Source of the DNA: Rhodobacter calidifons
GTDB taxonomy: Bacteria > Pseudomonadota > Alphaproteobacteria > Rhodobacterales > Rhodobacteraceae
Assembly: GCF_011174775.1 (NCBI RefSeq)
Contig: NZ_JAANHS010000008.1
Span: 62,001-126,000, forward strand
DNA: 64,000 bases
Direction: 5' to 3'
Shown here one piece after another: positions 53,056 to 62,124 of this stretch. The notes beneath the pieces are model-generated. The model was given only the letters and a program-made list of their open reading frames with translations. It was not told where the DNA came from and made no database searches. Both the position numbers and the translations under genes were made by a program. Within the stretch, counting starts at the first letter, position 1. Every line of letters begins with the position of its first letter.

Positions 53056-53423
53056 GGCAGGGACCGCTCGGCCACGATGACGATGTCGGAGGCACCCGCC
53101 TCCTTCAGCGCAAGCCCGAGGGCGATCAGGCCTTCGGCAGGCAGGGCGCGGTCGGGAACGATGCGCACGGTTCCCCCGGCGGCGCCCGCCTCGGCCGCCG
53201 TGACCGCCCGGCCGCGCTGCAAGAGCGTGCCGTCCGCAAGCACGAGCAGCCCGTCGGGCGGCGGGGCCGCCACCAGGTCGCGGGCGTTCACCAGCGTCAG
53301 GCGCGGGTCGCGGGCCGGGGCAAGCGTCCCGGCCACCAGAAAGAAGATCAGCATCAGGAAGACGACGTTGATCAGCGTGATGGTCGGCTCGCGGCTGCTG
53401 CGGCGGAAGGGTTTCCTCTGCAT
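53052..53423 (-). CDS. ExbD/TolR-family protein (second copy)
   Basis: 123-aa protein. MQRKPFRRSSREPTITLINVVFLMLIFFLVAGTL is the ExbD N-terminal region, but the usual membrane Asp (LIDVVF) is replaced by Asn in LINVVF. The periplasmic domain ends DIVIVAERSLP. A longer start is disfavoured. Between tonB and the other exbD. Confidence 0.88.
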   Translation of the reverse strand: MQRKPFRRSSREPTITLINVVFLMLIFFLVAGTLAPARDPRLTLVNARDLVAAPPPDGLLVLADGTLLQRGRAVTAAEAGAAGGTVRIVPDRALPAEGLIALGLALKEAGASDIVIVAERSLP

Positions 53424-53427
53424 CGGG

Positions 53428-53814
53428 TCAGTCCACCACGGTGACCTGAAGGCCGTCGATGCGCGCCAACGGCGCAAGCACATCGACCAGCGCCTGCGCG
53501 GTGACCGCCCCCGTGACGGCGACGATCACCCGCGGGGCCGGGTCGCCGCCGCTCTGCGCCCGGATCGCCTCGGGCAGCCGGGAAAGGTCGATCACCACGC
53601 CGTTCAGGCTGAGCCCGTCGCCGTCCAGCCGCAGGAACAGCGGCGGTTCAGCGGCGGCCGGGGCGGCGCCCTGCGTTGCGGCCAGAAACCGGATCTCGCC
53701 GTGTTTCGAGAAGGTCGAGGACAGCATGAAGAACAACAGCAGCAGGAAGATCACGTCGATCAGCGAGGTCAGCGACAGCCTGCGCCGCCGGAAGGCCGCC
53801 AGTCTAACCGGCAT
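53428..53814 (-). CDS. exbD: ExbD/TolR-family protein (first copy)
   Basis: 128-aa protein with the standard ExbD start LSLTSLIDVIFLLLLFFMLSSTF, including the proton-carrying Asp in LIDVIF, and a periplasmic domain ending LARIDGLQVTVVD. The start overlaps exbB. Encoded directly before the Asn variant, so ExbB may pair with a mixed ExbD dimer. Confidence 0.9.
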   Translation of the reverse strand: MPVRLAAFRRRRLSLTSLIDVIFLLLLFFMLSSTFSKHGEIRFLAATQGAAPAAAEPPLFLRLDGDGLSLNGVVIDLSRLPEAIRAQSGGDPAPRVIVAVTGAVTAQALVDVLAPLARIDGLQVTVVD

Positions 53815-54487
53815 GCGCGCGCAGCGGTTGCAAGGGGGCGGTCCCGCCCGCCGCGGCGGGCGAAGCGGGTCTGAGCGGCGCGCGGACCCGGGCAAGGGCC
53901 CCCGCCAGCCACAGGCGTTCAGCGGCCACACGCGCCTCGAACCAGGTCAGCATCAGGCCGGTCGGGATCGCCACGGCAAGGCCGACCGCCGTGGTCAGAA
54001 GTGCCACCCAGATGCCGCCCGCCAGCACCGAAGGATCAACCGCCGCGCCCGCGCCCTGCATCGCCCGGAACGCCTCGATCATGCCCAGCACGGTGCCGAA
54101 CAGGCCCAGAAGCGGGGCGGTCTGGCTGATGGCGTCAAGCAGGCGGAACCCGCCTTCCAGCCGCGCCATGGCGTCTTCGGCCATGGCATCCACCCGTTCC
54201 GCCGCGGCAGCGGAGCCATCCGACGCCAGCGCGGCCGACAGGACCGGCACCAGCCCGGAACGCGCCCGGCCAGTGGCAGACTGGGCCTTGTCGGCCTGCC
54301 CGGCATCCCAGTCGGCAAGCGCCGCCTCAAGCGCGGCATGGCGGCCAAGCCCGGCCCGCCAGAACTGCCACAGCTTGAACAGGATGACGGCCAGCGCGAC
54401 CACCGACAGACCGGTGAGCAGCCAGATGACCGGCCCGCCCAACATCAGCAACTCGCGCACCTGACCGGGCAGCAGGTCGATCATCAT
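53804..54487 (-). CDS. exbB: ExbB/TolQ/MotA-family proton channel
   Basis: 227-aa protein with an N-terminal membrane helix (LGGPVIWLLTGLSVVALAVILFKLW), a cytoplasmic part, and the typical RLLDAISQTAPLLGLFGTVLGMIEAF plus ALLTTAVGLAVAIPTGLMLTW helices containing the conserved Thr residues. Stators for TonB. ATG 54487 overlaps the preceding stop; ATG 54484 is next. Confidence 0.93.
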   Translation of the reverse strand: MMIDLLPGQVRELLMLGGPVIWLLTGLSVVALAVILFKLWQFWRAGLGRHAALEAALADWDAGQADKAQSATGRARSGLVPVLSAALASDGSAAAAERVDAMAEDAMARLEGGFRLLDAISQTAPLLGLFGTVLGMIEAFRAMQGAGAAVDPSVLAGGIWVALLTTAVGLAVAIPTGLMLTWFEARVAAERLWLAGALARVRAPLRPASPAAAGGTAPLQPLRAHAG

Positions 54488-54918
54488 CCCAGAAGCTCCA
54501 CATCCGTGCGGCTGGACCAGTGCAGCCCGGCCTTGCAAGCCGCCCGGTCCAGGCCCTCGCCGGTGCAGGCATGGATGTCGTTCAGGATCACCCGGCCCAG
54601 CGTGGCGCAATCGGTGCCCGCCAGATCGAATTGGCGCGCGCGGGGGCGCCCCTGCGGCAGGTCGCGGAAGTCGAACAGCGTCAGCAGGACGACCTTGCCC
54701 GCCCGGTCGATCACAACGGTTTCCACCACCAGCGCCGATAGGTCGGCCCCGAGCGCGTTCGTCGCCAGGAACACCAGTCGGCAGGCGCCCGCCTGTGGCT
54801 CGACCGCGTTCAGCTCGATCGTCAGCACGGGCGCCTGCCCCCCGGCCGTTTCGGCGGCGGCGGGGGACAGGCTGGCGGCGAAGGCGAGGGCGGCCGCGAA
54901 GGCAGGGGTTCGTCGCAT
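54484..54918 (-). CDS. Periplasmic protein of the haem operon, unknown
   Basis: 144-aa protein with a signal peptide (MRRTPAFAAALAFAASLSPAAAE) and a beta-rich mature domain: LTIELNAVEPQAGACRLVFLATNALG, IDRAGKVVLLTLFDFRDLP and CATLGRVILNDIHACTGEGLD. Four Cys suggest disulfides. Always near TonB systems in rhodobacteria as far as recalled; function not known. Overlaps exbB by four bases. Confidence 0.78.
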   Translation of the reverse strand: MRRTPAFAAALAFAASLSPAAAETAGGQAPVLTIELNAVEPQAGACRLVFLATNALGADLSALVVETVVIDRAGKVVLLTLFDFRDLPQGRPRARQFDLAGTDCATLGRVILNDIHACTGEGLDRAACKAGLHWSSRTDVELLG

Positions 54919-54928
54919 CGGTTGCCTT

Positions 54929-57028
54929 TCAGAAGGTGCGTGTCAGGGTCAGCCGGAACGTGCGGCCGGGGCCGTTTTCCTGGTCGAGGTTGTTCTGGTA
55001 GGTCTTGTCGAACGCGTTCTCGACCCCGAAGCGGATGTCGGTTCCCGCCAGCGCCCCACGCTGCGGCGTCCAGTTCACGAACATGTCGTGCACGTCATAG
55101 GCGGAAAAGTCCGTGGTCGTGATGACCCCCGTGTTGACGCTGCGCGTCGAGGTCGAGATTCGGTCGACGACATGCGCGGTCCAGCCGAATTCCAGCCCGC
55201 TGTCCGGCAGCCTGCGCGCCAGCGTCAGCGACAGGCTGTCGGCCGGCGTGGAGCTGAGCGTGTAGTCGAAGGTCGTGTCCTCTCCTCGCACATGCGAATA
55301 GGCAAGGCGGACGTAACCGCCCGGCGCCTCGTAGCTGCCTTCCAGCTCCACGCCCTCGAACCGCGCGGTACCGATGTTGCGGAAATAGACCGGCACCGAA
55401 CTTGGGCTGCGCTCGATCAGGTTGTCCACGTCGTTGCGGAAGGCCGTCAGCTTGAACTGAAGCGCGTCATCGGCGCCGAACACCCCCTGCCGGTCAAAGG
55501 CAATGCCAAGCTCGACCGATTCGGATTTCTCCTTCTCGAGGTTCAGGGCCGGCGCCTGCACCGTCGGGCTGACCTGCGAGGAATAGAGCTCGTCAAGCGT
55601 CGGTAGGCGTTCCGTGGAGGCCCAGGAGCCGAACACCGACAGGTCCTCGGTGATGTCGTACAGGGCCGCGATCTTGGCCGACACGGCCACGTCGTCGGTT
55701 TCGGTGGCACCCGGCACCAGGGGGCCCGGCGTGCGATTCACGAAATCGGCGCGCAGGCCGGGGATGATGGTCAGCCTTTCGCCGAAGACGAATTCGCCCT
55801 GTCCATAGACGGCAACCCTGCGGTCCGTCCCCTCGGGGTGGAAGCCGATGTTGACCCCGCTGGCCGGGCGCGCCGTGCGTTCCAGTTGCGAGACATCGAG
55901 GCCAAGGACAAGCGAGCCTTCCCAGCCCGCGCCCGAGAATTCGGACCGGTTCTGCGCCTTCAGCGTCACGGTGCGGTAGCCGTAGCTCGTGTCCTGGAAC
56001 AGGACCGAGGACGAGGGGAACCCGGGGTTGGCGTTCGTCTGATCGTTGGTCGTGTCCGACACGCCCAGGCTGAAGGTATAGTCGAGCAGCGGATTGTCGG
56101 GCACGTCGTCCGAAAAGCTCAGCAGCGCGGTCGTGTCCACCACCCTGCGGTCTACCGTGCCGAAGGAGCTGGAGCCGGTCTGCGCATAGCGCGCTTCATC
56201 CTCGTCGCTGGTCCAGCGCTGCACCGAGAAGCGAAGCTTCTGGCCGCCGCCCAGGGTCCAGGTGCCCTTCAGCAGGCCCGAGGGGGTGCCGTAGCCGGTG
56301 CCGTCGATGACGGTGCCGTCGCCGTCCTTGACATCGCCCGAGCGGCGGTAGTTCAGCGCGCCGAGGAATTCGAAGCGGTCGCTCGGCCGCACGGCATAGA
56401 TCGCCGAGGCCAGCGCGCTGTCGCCGTTGGACCCGTATCCCAGCCGGAACCGCAGCGCGCTGCTGTCGCCGTCTTGCAGGAAGTCCGAGGCGTCCTTGGT
56501 GGTGAAGTTGATGATGCCGCCGATCGCGCCCGAACCATACAGCGTGCCCGCCGCCGGGCCGCGCAGCACCTCGACCCGCTTGTACAGCTCGGGATCGCTG
56601 AAGAACGAGCCCATGCGGTACTGTTCGTAGAACTTCGGCACGCCATCGACCGTGACGATGATCCGGCTTTCGGAAGCCGGCTGTTCGGTGTTGCCGACGC
56701 CGCGGATGTTGAAGGCAAGGCCCAGCGGGCGCGCGGTGGACCCGGCCGTCTGCACGCCCGGGACGCCGTCGAAGATGCCGCGCACGGTGGCGGCCGGTTC
56801 GCGGTCAAGGTCTTCCTGGTCCAGCACGGTCACCGCCAGCGGCGTGTCCGAGGCGACCTTGGGCGTGCCGAAGCCCAGAACGACGCGACCGAGCAACGTG
56901 AACAACCCCTCGGGCTGCCGTTCCTGTGCCGGCGCGATGCAAGGCGTCAGCGCGGTTGTCGCCGCGAAAAATGCGGTCAGGGCGTGTTGCCTGACGCGGG
57001 CAACAGGTATCGAAGTCGTACGCAGCAT
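54929..57028 (-). CDS. TonB-dependent haem-type receptor
   Basis: 699-aa outer-membrane receptor. Signal peptide, then a plug domain (TPLAVTVLDQEDLDREPAATVRGIFDGVPGV, FNIRGVGN, RVEVLRGPAAGTLYGSGAIGGIINF) and a 22-strand-type barrel ending RLTLTRTF. A TonB box is likely near KVASDTPLAVTVLD. The FRAP/NPNL haem motif seen in HmuR is not obvious, so haem specificity rests on the divergent hmuSTUV genes. First gene of the receptor-unknown-exbB-exbD-exbD-tonB operon. Confidence 0.9.
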   Translation of the reverse strand: MLRTTSIPVARVRQHALTAFFAATTALTPCIAPAQERQPEGLFTLLGRVVLGFGTPKVASDTPLAVTVLDQEDLDREPAATVRGIFDGVPGVQTAGSTARPLGLAFNIRGVGNTEQPASESRIIVTVDGVPKFYEQYRMGSFFSDPELYKRVEVLRGPAAGTLYGSGAIGGIINFTTKDASDFLQDGDSSALRFRLGYGSNGDSALASAIYAVRPSDRFEFLGALNYRRSGDVKDGDGTVIDGTGYGTPSGLLKGTWTLGGGQKLRFSVQRWTSDEDEARYAQTGSSSFGTVDRRVVDTTALLSFSDDVPDNPLLDYTFSLGVSDTTNDQTNANPGFPSSSVLFQDTSYGYRTVTLKAQNRSEFSGAGWEGSLVLGLDVSQLERTARPASGVNIGFHPEGTDRRVAVYGQGEFVFGERLTIIPGLRADFVNRTPGPLVPGATETDDVAVSAKIAALYDITEDLSVFGSWASTERLPTLDELYSSQVSPTVQAPALNLEKEKSESVELGIAFDRQGVFGADDALQFKLTAFRNDVDNLIERSPSSVPVYFRNIGTARFEGVELEGSYEAPGGYVRLAYSHVRGEDTTFDYTLSSTPADSLSLTLARRLPDSGLEFGWTAHVVDRISTSTRSVNTGVITTTDFSAYDVHDMFVNWTPQRGALAGTDIRFGVENAFDKTYQNNLDQENGPGRTFRLTLTRTF

Positions 57029-57110
57029 GGTTTCCCCCGGGGTTCCCTTGTGATTTGGGGCTGGCGAAACCGCTGGCGCCGCAGGCCCTGTCCGGCCCGC
57101 GTTTCTTGTC

Positions 57111-57139
57111 TTGCAGCGCTTATTTTATCCGACTATTAA
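57111..57139 (+). promoter_or_regulatory. Predicted promoter in the divergent haem intergenic region
   Basis: TTGCAG (57111-57116), a 17-base spacer, TATTAA (57134-57139), directed at hmuS. The same AT-rich patch holds a TTGACA on the opposite strand, so receptor and hmuS promoters probably overlap under shared iron control; no exact Fur, Irr or RirA box is evident. Confidence 0.45.
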
Positions 57140-57247
57140 TGTCAACAACTCGCCGCCATAACTTTCTGCGGCAGTTCGCCAGCGACACCCCGGCCGATGC
57201 GGTCAGGTCGCCAGCCCAACTCAAGCCCCTACCGGAGAGACGATGGG

Positions 57248-58291
57248 ATGATGGACCCCGACCTGATCCGCGCTGCCCGCGCCGAACATCCGAAACTGCG
57301 CGAGCGGGACCTGGCTGCACAGCTGGGCATCTCGGAAGCCGAGCTCGTGGCCGCCCATGTCGGCCATGGCGTGCGCCGGATCGCCGCCGACCCCGACCGA
57401 CTGGTCCCGGCGCTGGCGGCTCTGGGCGAGGTGATGGCGTTGACGCGCAACGACTCGGCCGTGCACGAGAAGGTCGGGCGCTACGACAACTACCAGGGCG
57501 GCAACCACGCGGCGATGGTGCTGGCCGACGACATCGACCTGCGCATCTTTCCGCAGCACTGGGTACATGGCTTTGCCGTGGCGCGCGACACAGAAGATGG
57601 CCCGCGCCACAGCCTGCAGGTCTTCGACGGCGCCGGGGATGCAGTGCACAAGGTGTATCTGCGGGCGGAATCGGACGCCGCCGCCTATCAGGCCTTGGTT
57701 GACGCGCTGGCGACGGAAGATCCCGCCCGCACGGTGGCAACCGCGCCTCGCCCCGCGCCCGAGGGGGCCCGCGGCGATGCGGCCCGGCTTGACGCTCTGC
57801 GGGGCGAATGGGCCCGGATGACCGACACGCACCAGTTCATGCGGCTGACCGCGAAGCTGAAGTTCAACCGGCTGGGGGCCTACCGCATGGTCGGCGCGCC
57901 TTTCGCGACACAGCTTGACCCCACGGCGGTTGACCGGGCACTGGCTGCCGTGGCGGCGGCCGGGATCGGCATCATGGTTTTTGTCGGCAACCGCGGCTGC
58001 ATCCAGATCCACTCCGGCCCGATCGCCACCCTGCGCCCGATGGGTCCGTGGCAGAACGTGATGGATCCCCGCTTCAACCTGCATCTGCGCCTTGACCACA
58101 TCGCCGAGGTCTGGCGGGTGGCCAAGCCGACGCGGCGGGGCGATGCAATCTCGGTCGAGGCCTTCGACGCCGAGGGCCGCCATATCCTGCAGATCTTCGG
58201 CCAGCGTGGCGAGAAGACCGACATGGCCGAACTCGCGGTTTGGAACGACATTGCCGCGGCGCTGCCGGACAGGGCGGAGGTGCCTGCATGA
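57248..58291 (+). CDS. hmuS: Haem-handling protein HmuS (HemS/ChuS family)
   Basis: 347-aa duplicated-domain cytoplasmic protein for haem degradation or trafficking. N-terminal repeat: MALTRNDSAVHEKVGRYDNY; C-terminal repeat: FVGNRGCIQIHSGPI, LRPMGPWQNVMDPRFNLHLR. ATG 57248 has GGAGAG upstream (57251 also possible). First of hmuSTUV, with ATGA overlap into hmuT. Confidence 0.95.
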   Translation: MMDPDLIRAARAEHPKLRERDLAAQLGISEAELVAAHVGHGVRRIAADPDRLVPALAALGEVMALTRNDSAVHEKVGRYDNYQGGNHAAMVLADDIDLRIFPQHWVHGFAVARDTEDGPRHSLQVFDGAGDAVHKVYLRAESDAAAYQALVDALATEDPARTVATAPRPAPEGARGDAARLDALRGEWARMTDTHQFMRLTAKLKFNRLGAYRMVGAPFATQLDPTAVDRALAAVAAAGIGIMVFVGNRGCIQIHSGPIATLRPMGPWQNVMDPRFNLHLRLDHIAEVWRVAKPTRRGDAISVEAFDAEGRHILQIFGQRGEKTDMAELAVWNDIAAALPDRAEVPA

Positions 58292-59142
58292 CCCGCCTGT
58301 TCGCCATCGGGGCTGCGCTCGCGATCTGTGCCCTTGGCGTGCCGCTTGCCGCGCAGGAACCGGCGCAGCGCATCGTGTCGCTGGGCGGGTCGGTGACAGA
58401 GATCGTCGTGGCGCTCGGCGCCGAAGACCGGCTGGTGGCGCGCGATTCGACCTCGTCCTTCCCCGACAGCATCCTCGCGCTGCCCGATGTGGGCTACCTG
58501 CGCGCCCTGTCGCCCGAAGGCGTGCTGGCGCTTGGTCCGGACCTGATCGTGGCCGAAGCCGACGCCGGGCCGGTCGAGGCGGTGGAGGTGCTGCGCGGCG
58601 CGGGCGTTCCCTTCGTGCTGATGCCAGATGATCCCACGGCGGCGGGTGTTGCGGCCAAGATCGCGGCCGTGGCCGGGGCGCTCGGCCTTCCGGCCGAGGG
58701 GGAGGCCCTTGCTGCCCGCGTGACGGCAGAACTGGCCGCTGCCGAAGCCCTGGCGACCGGCGTGACCGCGCCGAAACGGGTGTTGTTCGTCCTTTCGGCG
58801 CAAGGCGGGCGGATCATGGCCGGGGGGGACGGCAGCGCGGCCGAAGCGATCATACGGCTGGCAGGCGGGGTCAACGCGGCGACCGGGTTCGAGGGCTACA
58901 AGCAGATGACGGACGAGGCCGTACTGACCGCCGCCCCCGATGTCATCCTGATGATGGACCGCGGGGGCGACCATGCGGCGCTGGATGCCGAACTCTTCGC
59001 CCTGCCGTCGCTGGCCGGTTCGCCTGCGGCGCGCGACGGGGCGGTGATCCGCATGGACGGGCTGTTGCTGCTGGGCTTCGGCCCGCGCACGCCCGAGGCG
59101 GTGCGCAAGCTGCACGCGGCGCTGTACGGGGACGAGCCCTGA
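58288..59142 (+). CDS. hmuT: Haem ABC transporter binding protein HmuT
   Basis: 284-aa periplasmic class III solute-binding protein. Signal peptide MTRLFAIGAALAICALGVPLAAQ, then RIVSLGGSVTEIVVALG and VARDSTSSFP, typical of HmuT/BtuF. A Tyr in LPDVGYLRALS is a likely haem ligand. Overlaps hmuS; two bases before hmuU. Confidence 0.94.
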   Translation: MTRLFAIGAALAICALGVPLAAQEPAQRIVSLGGSVTEIVVALGAEDRLVARDSTSSFPDSILALPDVGYLRALSPEGVLALGPDLIVAEADAGPVEAVEVLRGAGVPFVLMPDDPTAAGVAAKIAAVAGALGLPAEGEALAARVTAELAAAEALATGVTAPKRVLFVLSAQGGRIMAGGDGSAAEAIIRLAGGVNAATGFEGYKQMTDEAVLTAAPDVILMMDRGGDHAALDAELFALPSLAGSPAARDGAVIRMDGLLLLGFGPRTPEAVRKLHAALYGDEP

Positions 59143-59144
59143 TC

Positions 59145-60215
59145 ATGGTGGCCCTTATGCGCCCCGATGTTGCGCCCCAGGGCGACCGCTCGGCACGAGC
59201 GCGGCAGGCGACGGTGGTCCTGTTCGCCTGCCTGGCGCTGGTGGCCGCCCTGTCGCTGGGCACCGGCGCCTCGGGGGTGTCGCTGGTCGATCTGGCCGCG
59301 GGCTGGCTGCGCGGCGAGGCGATGGCGGCGCGCGACCGGGTCGTGCTGTTCGACATCCGCCTGCCGCGGCTGGCCATGGGCATGCTGGTGGGCGCGGCGC
59401 TCGCGGTGTCGGGCGCGCTGATGCAGGGGCTGTTCCGCAACCCGCTGGCCGATCCGGGGCTGGTCGGCGTCGGCGCAGGGGCCGGACTGGGGGCAGTCCT
59501 GGCCATCGTGCTGGGTGGCCTTCTGCCAGCGGGCCTTGCCGCCGCACTGGGCCAGTATCTGGTGCCGGCAGCGGCGTTCCTTGCCGGCTGGGCGGCGACG
59601 CTGCTGCTCTACGCCGTCTCGTCCCGGCAGGGGCGCACATCCGTCGCCACCATGCTGCTGGCGGGGATCGCACTTGGCGCGCTGTCCGGGGCGGCGACCG
59701 GCATCCTGATCTACCTGGCCGACGACCGGCAGTTGCGCGACCTGACCTTCTGGGGTCTCGGCTCGCTCGGCGGGGCCAGTTGGCAAAAGATCGCGCTGGC
59801 CGCGCCGCTGATCCTGCCGGTGCTGCTGTTGTCGCCGCTCTTGGCGCGCGGGCTGAACGGGCTGGCCCTGGGCGAGGCGGCGGCGCTGCACATGGGGGTC
59901 GAGGTGGAGCGGGTCAAGCGGCTGGCCATCCTGTCGGTCGCGGCGGCGACCGGGGCGGCGGTCGCGGTGTCGGGCGGCATCGGCTTCATCGGCATCGTCG
60001 TGCCGCACCTGCTGCGGCTGGCCAGCGGGCCGGATCACCGGTACCTGCTGCCGAACGCGGCCCTGCTTGGCGCCGCGCTGCTGGTGGGGGCGGACATGGT
60101 CGCGCGCCTGGTGGTGGCCCCGGCCGAACTGCCCATCGGGATCGTAACCGCCGTCCTGGGCGCGCCGGTGTTCCTGTTCATCCTGCTGCGCAGCCGCGGC
60201 ATCCTGGATCTCTAG
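59145..60215 (+). CDS. hmuU: Haem ABC transporter permease HmuU
   Basis: 356-aa FecCD/BtuC-family permease with about ten helices. Signature RLPRLAMGMLVGAALAVSGALMQGLFRNPLADPGLVGVGAGA and the C-terminal GGIGFIGIVVPHLLRL, the coupling-helix region. In the hmuSTUV operon. Confidence 0.95.
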   Translation: MVALMRPDVAPQGDRSARARQATVVLFACLALVAALSLGTGASGVSLVDLAAGWLRGEAMAARDRVVLFDIRLPRLAMGMLVGAALAVSGALMQGLFRNPLADPGLVGVGAGAGLGAVLAIVLGGLLPAGLAAALGQYLVPAAAFLAGWAATLLLYAVSSRQGRTSVATMLLAGIALGALSGAATGILIYLADDRQLRDLTFWGLGSLGGASWQKIALAAPLILPVLLLSPLLARGLNGLALGEAAALHMGVEVERVKRLAILSVAAATGAAVAVSGGIGFIGIVVPHLLRLASGPDHRYLLPNAALLGAALLVGADMVARLVVAPAELPIGIVTAVLGAPVFLFILLRSRGILDL

Positions 60216-60219
60216 GGTA

Positions 60220-60999
60220 ATGCTGGCCGCCTCTCACCTCACCCTGCGGATCGGCCGGCGCCGGATCCTGGATGATGTCGACTTCGAGGCCCGCGCAGGG
60301 GCCGTGACGGCCATCGTCGGGCCGAACGGGTCGGGCAAGACCACGCTGTTGCGCGCCCTGACCGGCGAGGGTGCGGCAGAGGGCCGGATCACGCTGAATG
60401 GCATCGACATCGCCGCCGCCCGACCCGCGCGCCTTGCCGCCGTCCGCGCCGTGCTGCCGCAGGCAACGCCGCTGGCCTTTCCGTTCCTGGTGGCCGAGGT
60501 GGTGCGGCTGGGACAGCGCGCGGGCCTGTCGGCGGCCGATCCCGGCCTGGCCGAGCGGGCGCTGTCGGCAGTGGGCTTGCAGGGCCTTGCCGCGCGCCCC
60601 TATCAGGAACTCTCGGGCGGCGAGCAGCAGCGCGTGCAACTGGCCCGCGTGCTGGCGCAGGTCTGGCAACCTGTGGGTCCCGAAGGACCGCACTGGCTGT
60701 TCCTCGATGAACCCGTGGCCAGCCTCGACATCGCGCATCAGTTGCAGGTCATGCGGCTGGCGCGCGGCTATGCCGATGCCGGGGGCGGCGTGGTGGCGGT
60801 CATGCACGACCTGAACCTGACGGCCATGTTCGCCGACCGTGTGGCTCTTCTGGCCGGGGGCCGGGTGCTGGCGGCGGGGCGCGTGTCCGAGGTGCTGACC
60901 GACACGCACCTGTCACAGGCCTACGGCTGCGCGCTTCGGGTCGGCGTGCTGCCCGCACAGGGGCCCTACATCCTGCCGCAGGCCGCGGGCGCCGCCTGA
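60220..60999 (+). CDS. hmuV: Haem ABC transporter ATPase HmuV
   Basis: 259-aa ATPase. Walker A GPNGSGKT (34-41), Q loop LPQATPLAF, signature LSGGEQQRVQLARVL, Walker B WLFLDEPVASLD and switch His in VMHDLNL. Ends about 70 bases from the convergent siderophore cassette. Confidence 0.95.
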   Translation: MLAASHLTLRIGRRRILDDVDFEARAGAVTAIVGPNGSGKTTLLRALTGEGAAEGRITLNGIDIAAARPARLAAVRAVLPQATPLAFPFLVAEVVRLGQRAGLSAADPGLAERALSAVGLQGLAARPYQELSGGEQQRVQLARVLAQVWQPVGPEGPHWLFLDEPVASLDIAHQLQVMRLARGYADAGGGVVAVMHDLNLTAMFADRVALLAGGRVLAAGRVSEVLTDTHLSQAYGCALRVGVLPAQGPYILPQAAGAA

Positions 61000-61071
61000 C
61001 GCCCCGCCTCCCGCCCCGCCTCCCACCCTGGTGCCGGACCGGCTGTACCGGGCAGGCCTGCGGTGTGCGGC

Positions 61072-62124
61072 TCAGTCGTCGTGCCGCCGCGCATCCCCAC
61101 GCTTGCCGCGCCGCCAGTAGGTGACGATCTCGGTGCGGTCGGGTGGCATTGTGCTGCACAGCGGGCGCAGTGCCAGTGCCAGGGCATGCTCTGCGCCAAG
61201 CCAGACATGGGCGGGTTGTCGGGTCAGCAGATCAGCGGCAAGCACCACCGCCTCGGCCGCGAACCGCCCGGGCGGCAGGGCCAAGATGTCCGTCTCCGTC
61301 TTGGGCAGATAGGCGGCCAGCGACGCGGCCTCGCCTTCGGCCACCAGCCAGCCGGTCGTTGCGGGGCCGCGTGCGGCCAGGATGCGCGCGGCGGCCGGCA
61401 GGCCGGTGGCATCGGCCACCATGAGGATCGGACCCGGCGTCACCGGAGGCCGGCCGCCGCCCGGCCCCATCACGCCGATCCGGTCGCCCGGCTGCGCGGC
61501 ACGGGCCCAGTCCGATACCGCGCCGCCCGGATGGTCGGCCACGTCGATGGCGATGCGCCCGCCGTCGGGGTCCAGCGCGGCGATGGTGAAGTAGCGCACA
61601 TGCAGCCGCTGCGCCCCCCGCGGCCAGAGCGTGCGCCCGTTCGCCGCTACCGCGGGCCAGACCGGCGCGATGCTCCGATCGGCGGGCAGCATCAGCTTGA
61701 CGTGAAGCCCTTCGTCGGCCAGCGCCGCCAGCCCTTCGCCCCGCAGCCAGAGGCGGATCAGGCCGGGCATCGGCACCGCGCGCGCCTCGACCGCCAGTTC
61801 GCGGAAGTTCGGCGGCCGGGCCGCGGCCACCGGCCCCGCCCCGGTCCAGACCAGCGACCGGGCGGCGCGGGGGGCGATCTCGGCGAGATGTTCGGCCACG
61901 GCTTCGCGCAGGAAGTAGAGCGCGTTTTCGCTGGTGGCGCGCAGGGCAAAGCTGACTGCGGCGCCTTCCAGCGTCATGCACAGGCTGTTGCCCTGAAAGT
62001 CCAAGCTGAAGGTGCCGTCGCTGTCCTGCGTCGGCCGCACGCCTTTTTCGATCAGATGCGCGCGCAGGGCGGCAAAGGCAGCGGCGGCGTCCGGCAGGGT
62101 GGCCAAGGCATGGCTTTCGATCAT
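61072..62124 (-). CDS. Siderophore-interacting protein with N-terminal DUF2218
   Basis: 350-aa fusion. Residues 1-90 form a DUF2218 domain (TLPDAAAAFAALRAHL, HLAEIAPR); 105-215 are the FAD-binding domain with RYFTIAALDPDGG and DHPGGAVSDWA; the rest is the SIP NAD(P)H-binding domain (LMVADATGLPAAARIL, WLGAEHA). Reduces ferric siderophores in the cytoplasm. ATG 62124 overlaps the MFS stop (ATGA). Third gene of receptor-MFS-reductase. Confidence 0.92.
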   Translation of the reverse strand: MIESHALATLPDAAAAFAALRAHLIEKGVRPTQDSDGTFSLDFQGNSLCMTLEGAAVSFALRATSENALYFLREAVAEHLAEIAPRAARSLVWTGAGPVAAARPPNFRELAVEARAVPMPGLIRLWLRGEGLAALADEGLHVKLMLPADRSIAPVWPAVAANGRTLWPRGAQRLHVRYFTIAALDPDGGRIAIDVADHPGGAVSDWARAAQPGDRIGVMGPGGGRPPVTPGPILMVADATGLPAAARILAARGPATTGWLVAEGEAASLAAYLPKTETDILALPPGRFAAEAVVLAADLLTRQPAHVWLGAEHALALALRPLCSTMPPDRTEIVTYWRRGKRGDARRHDD

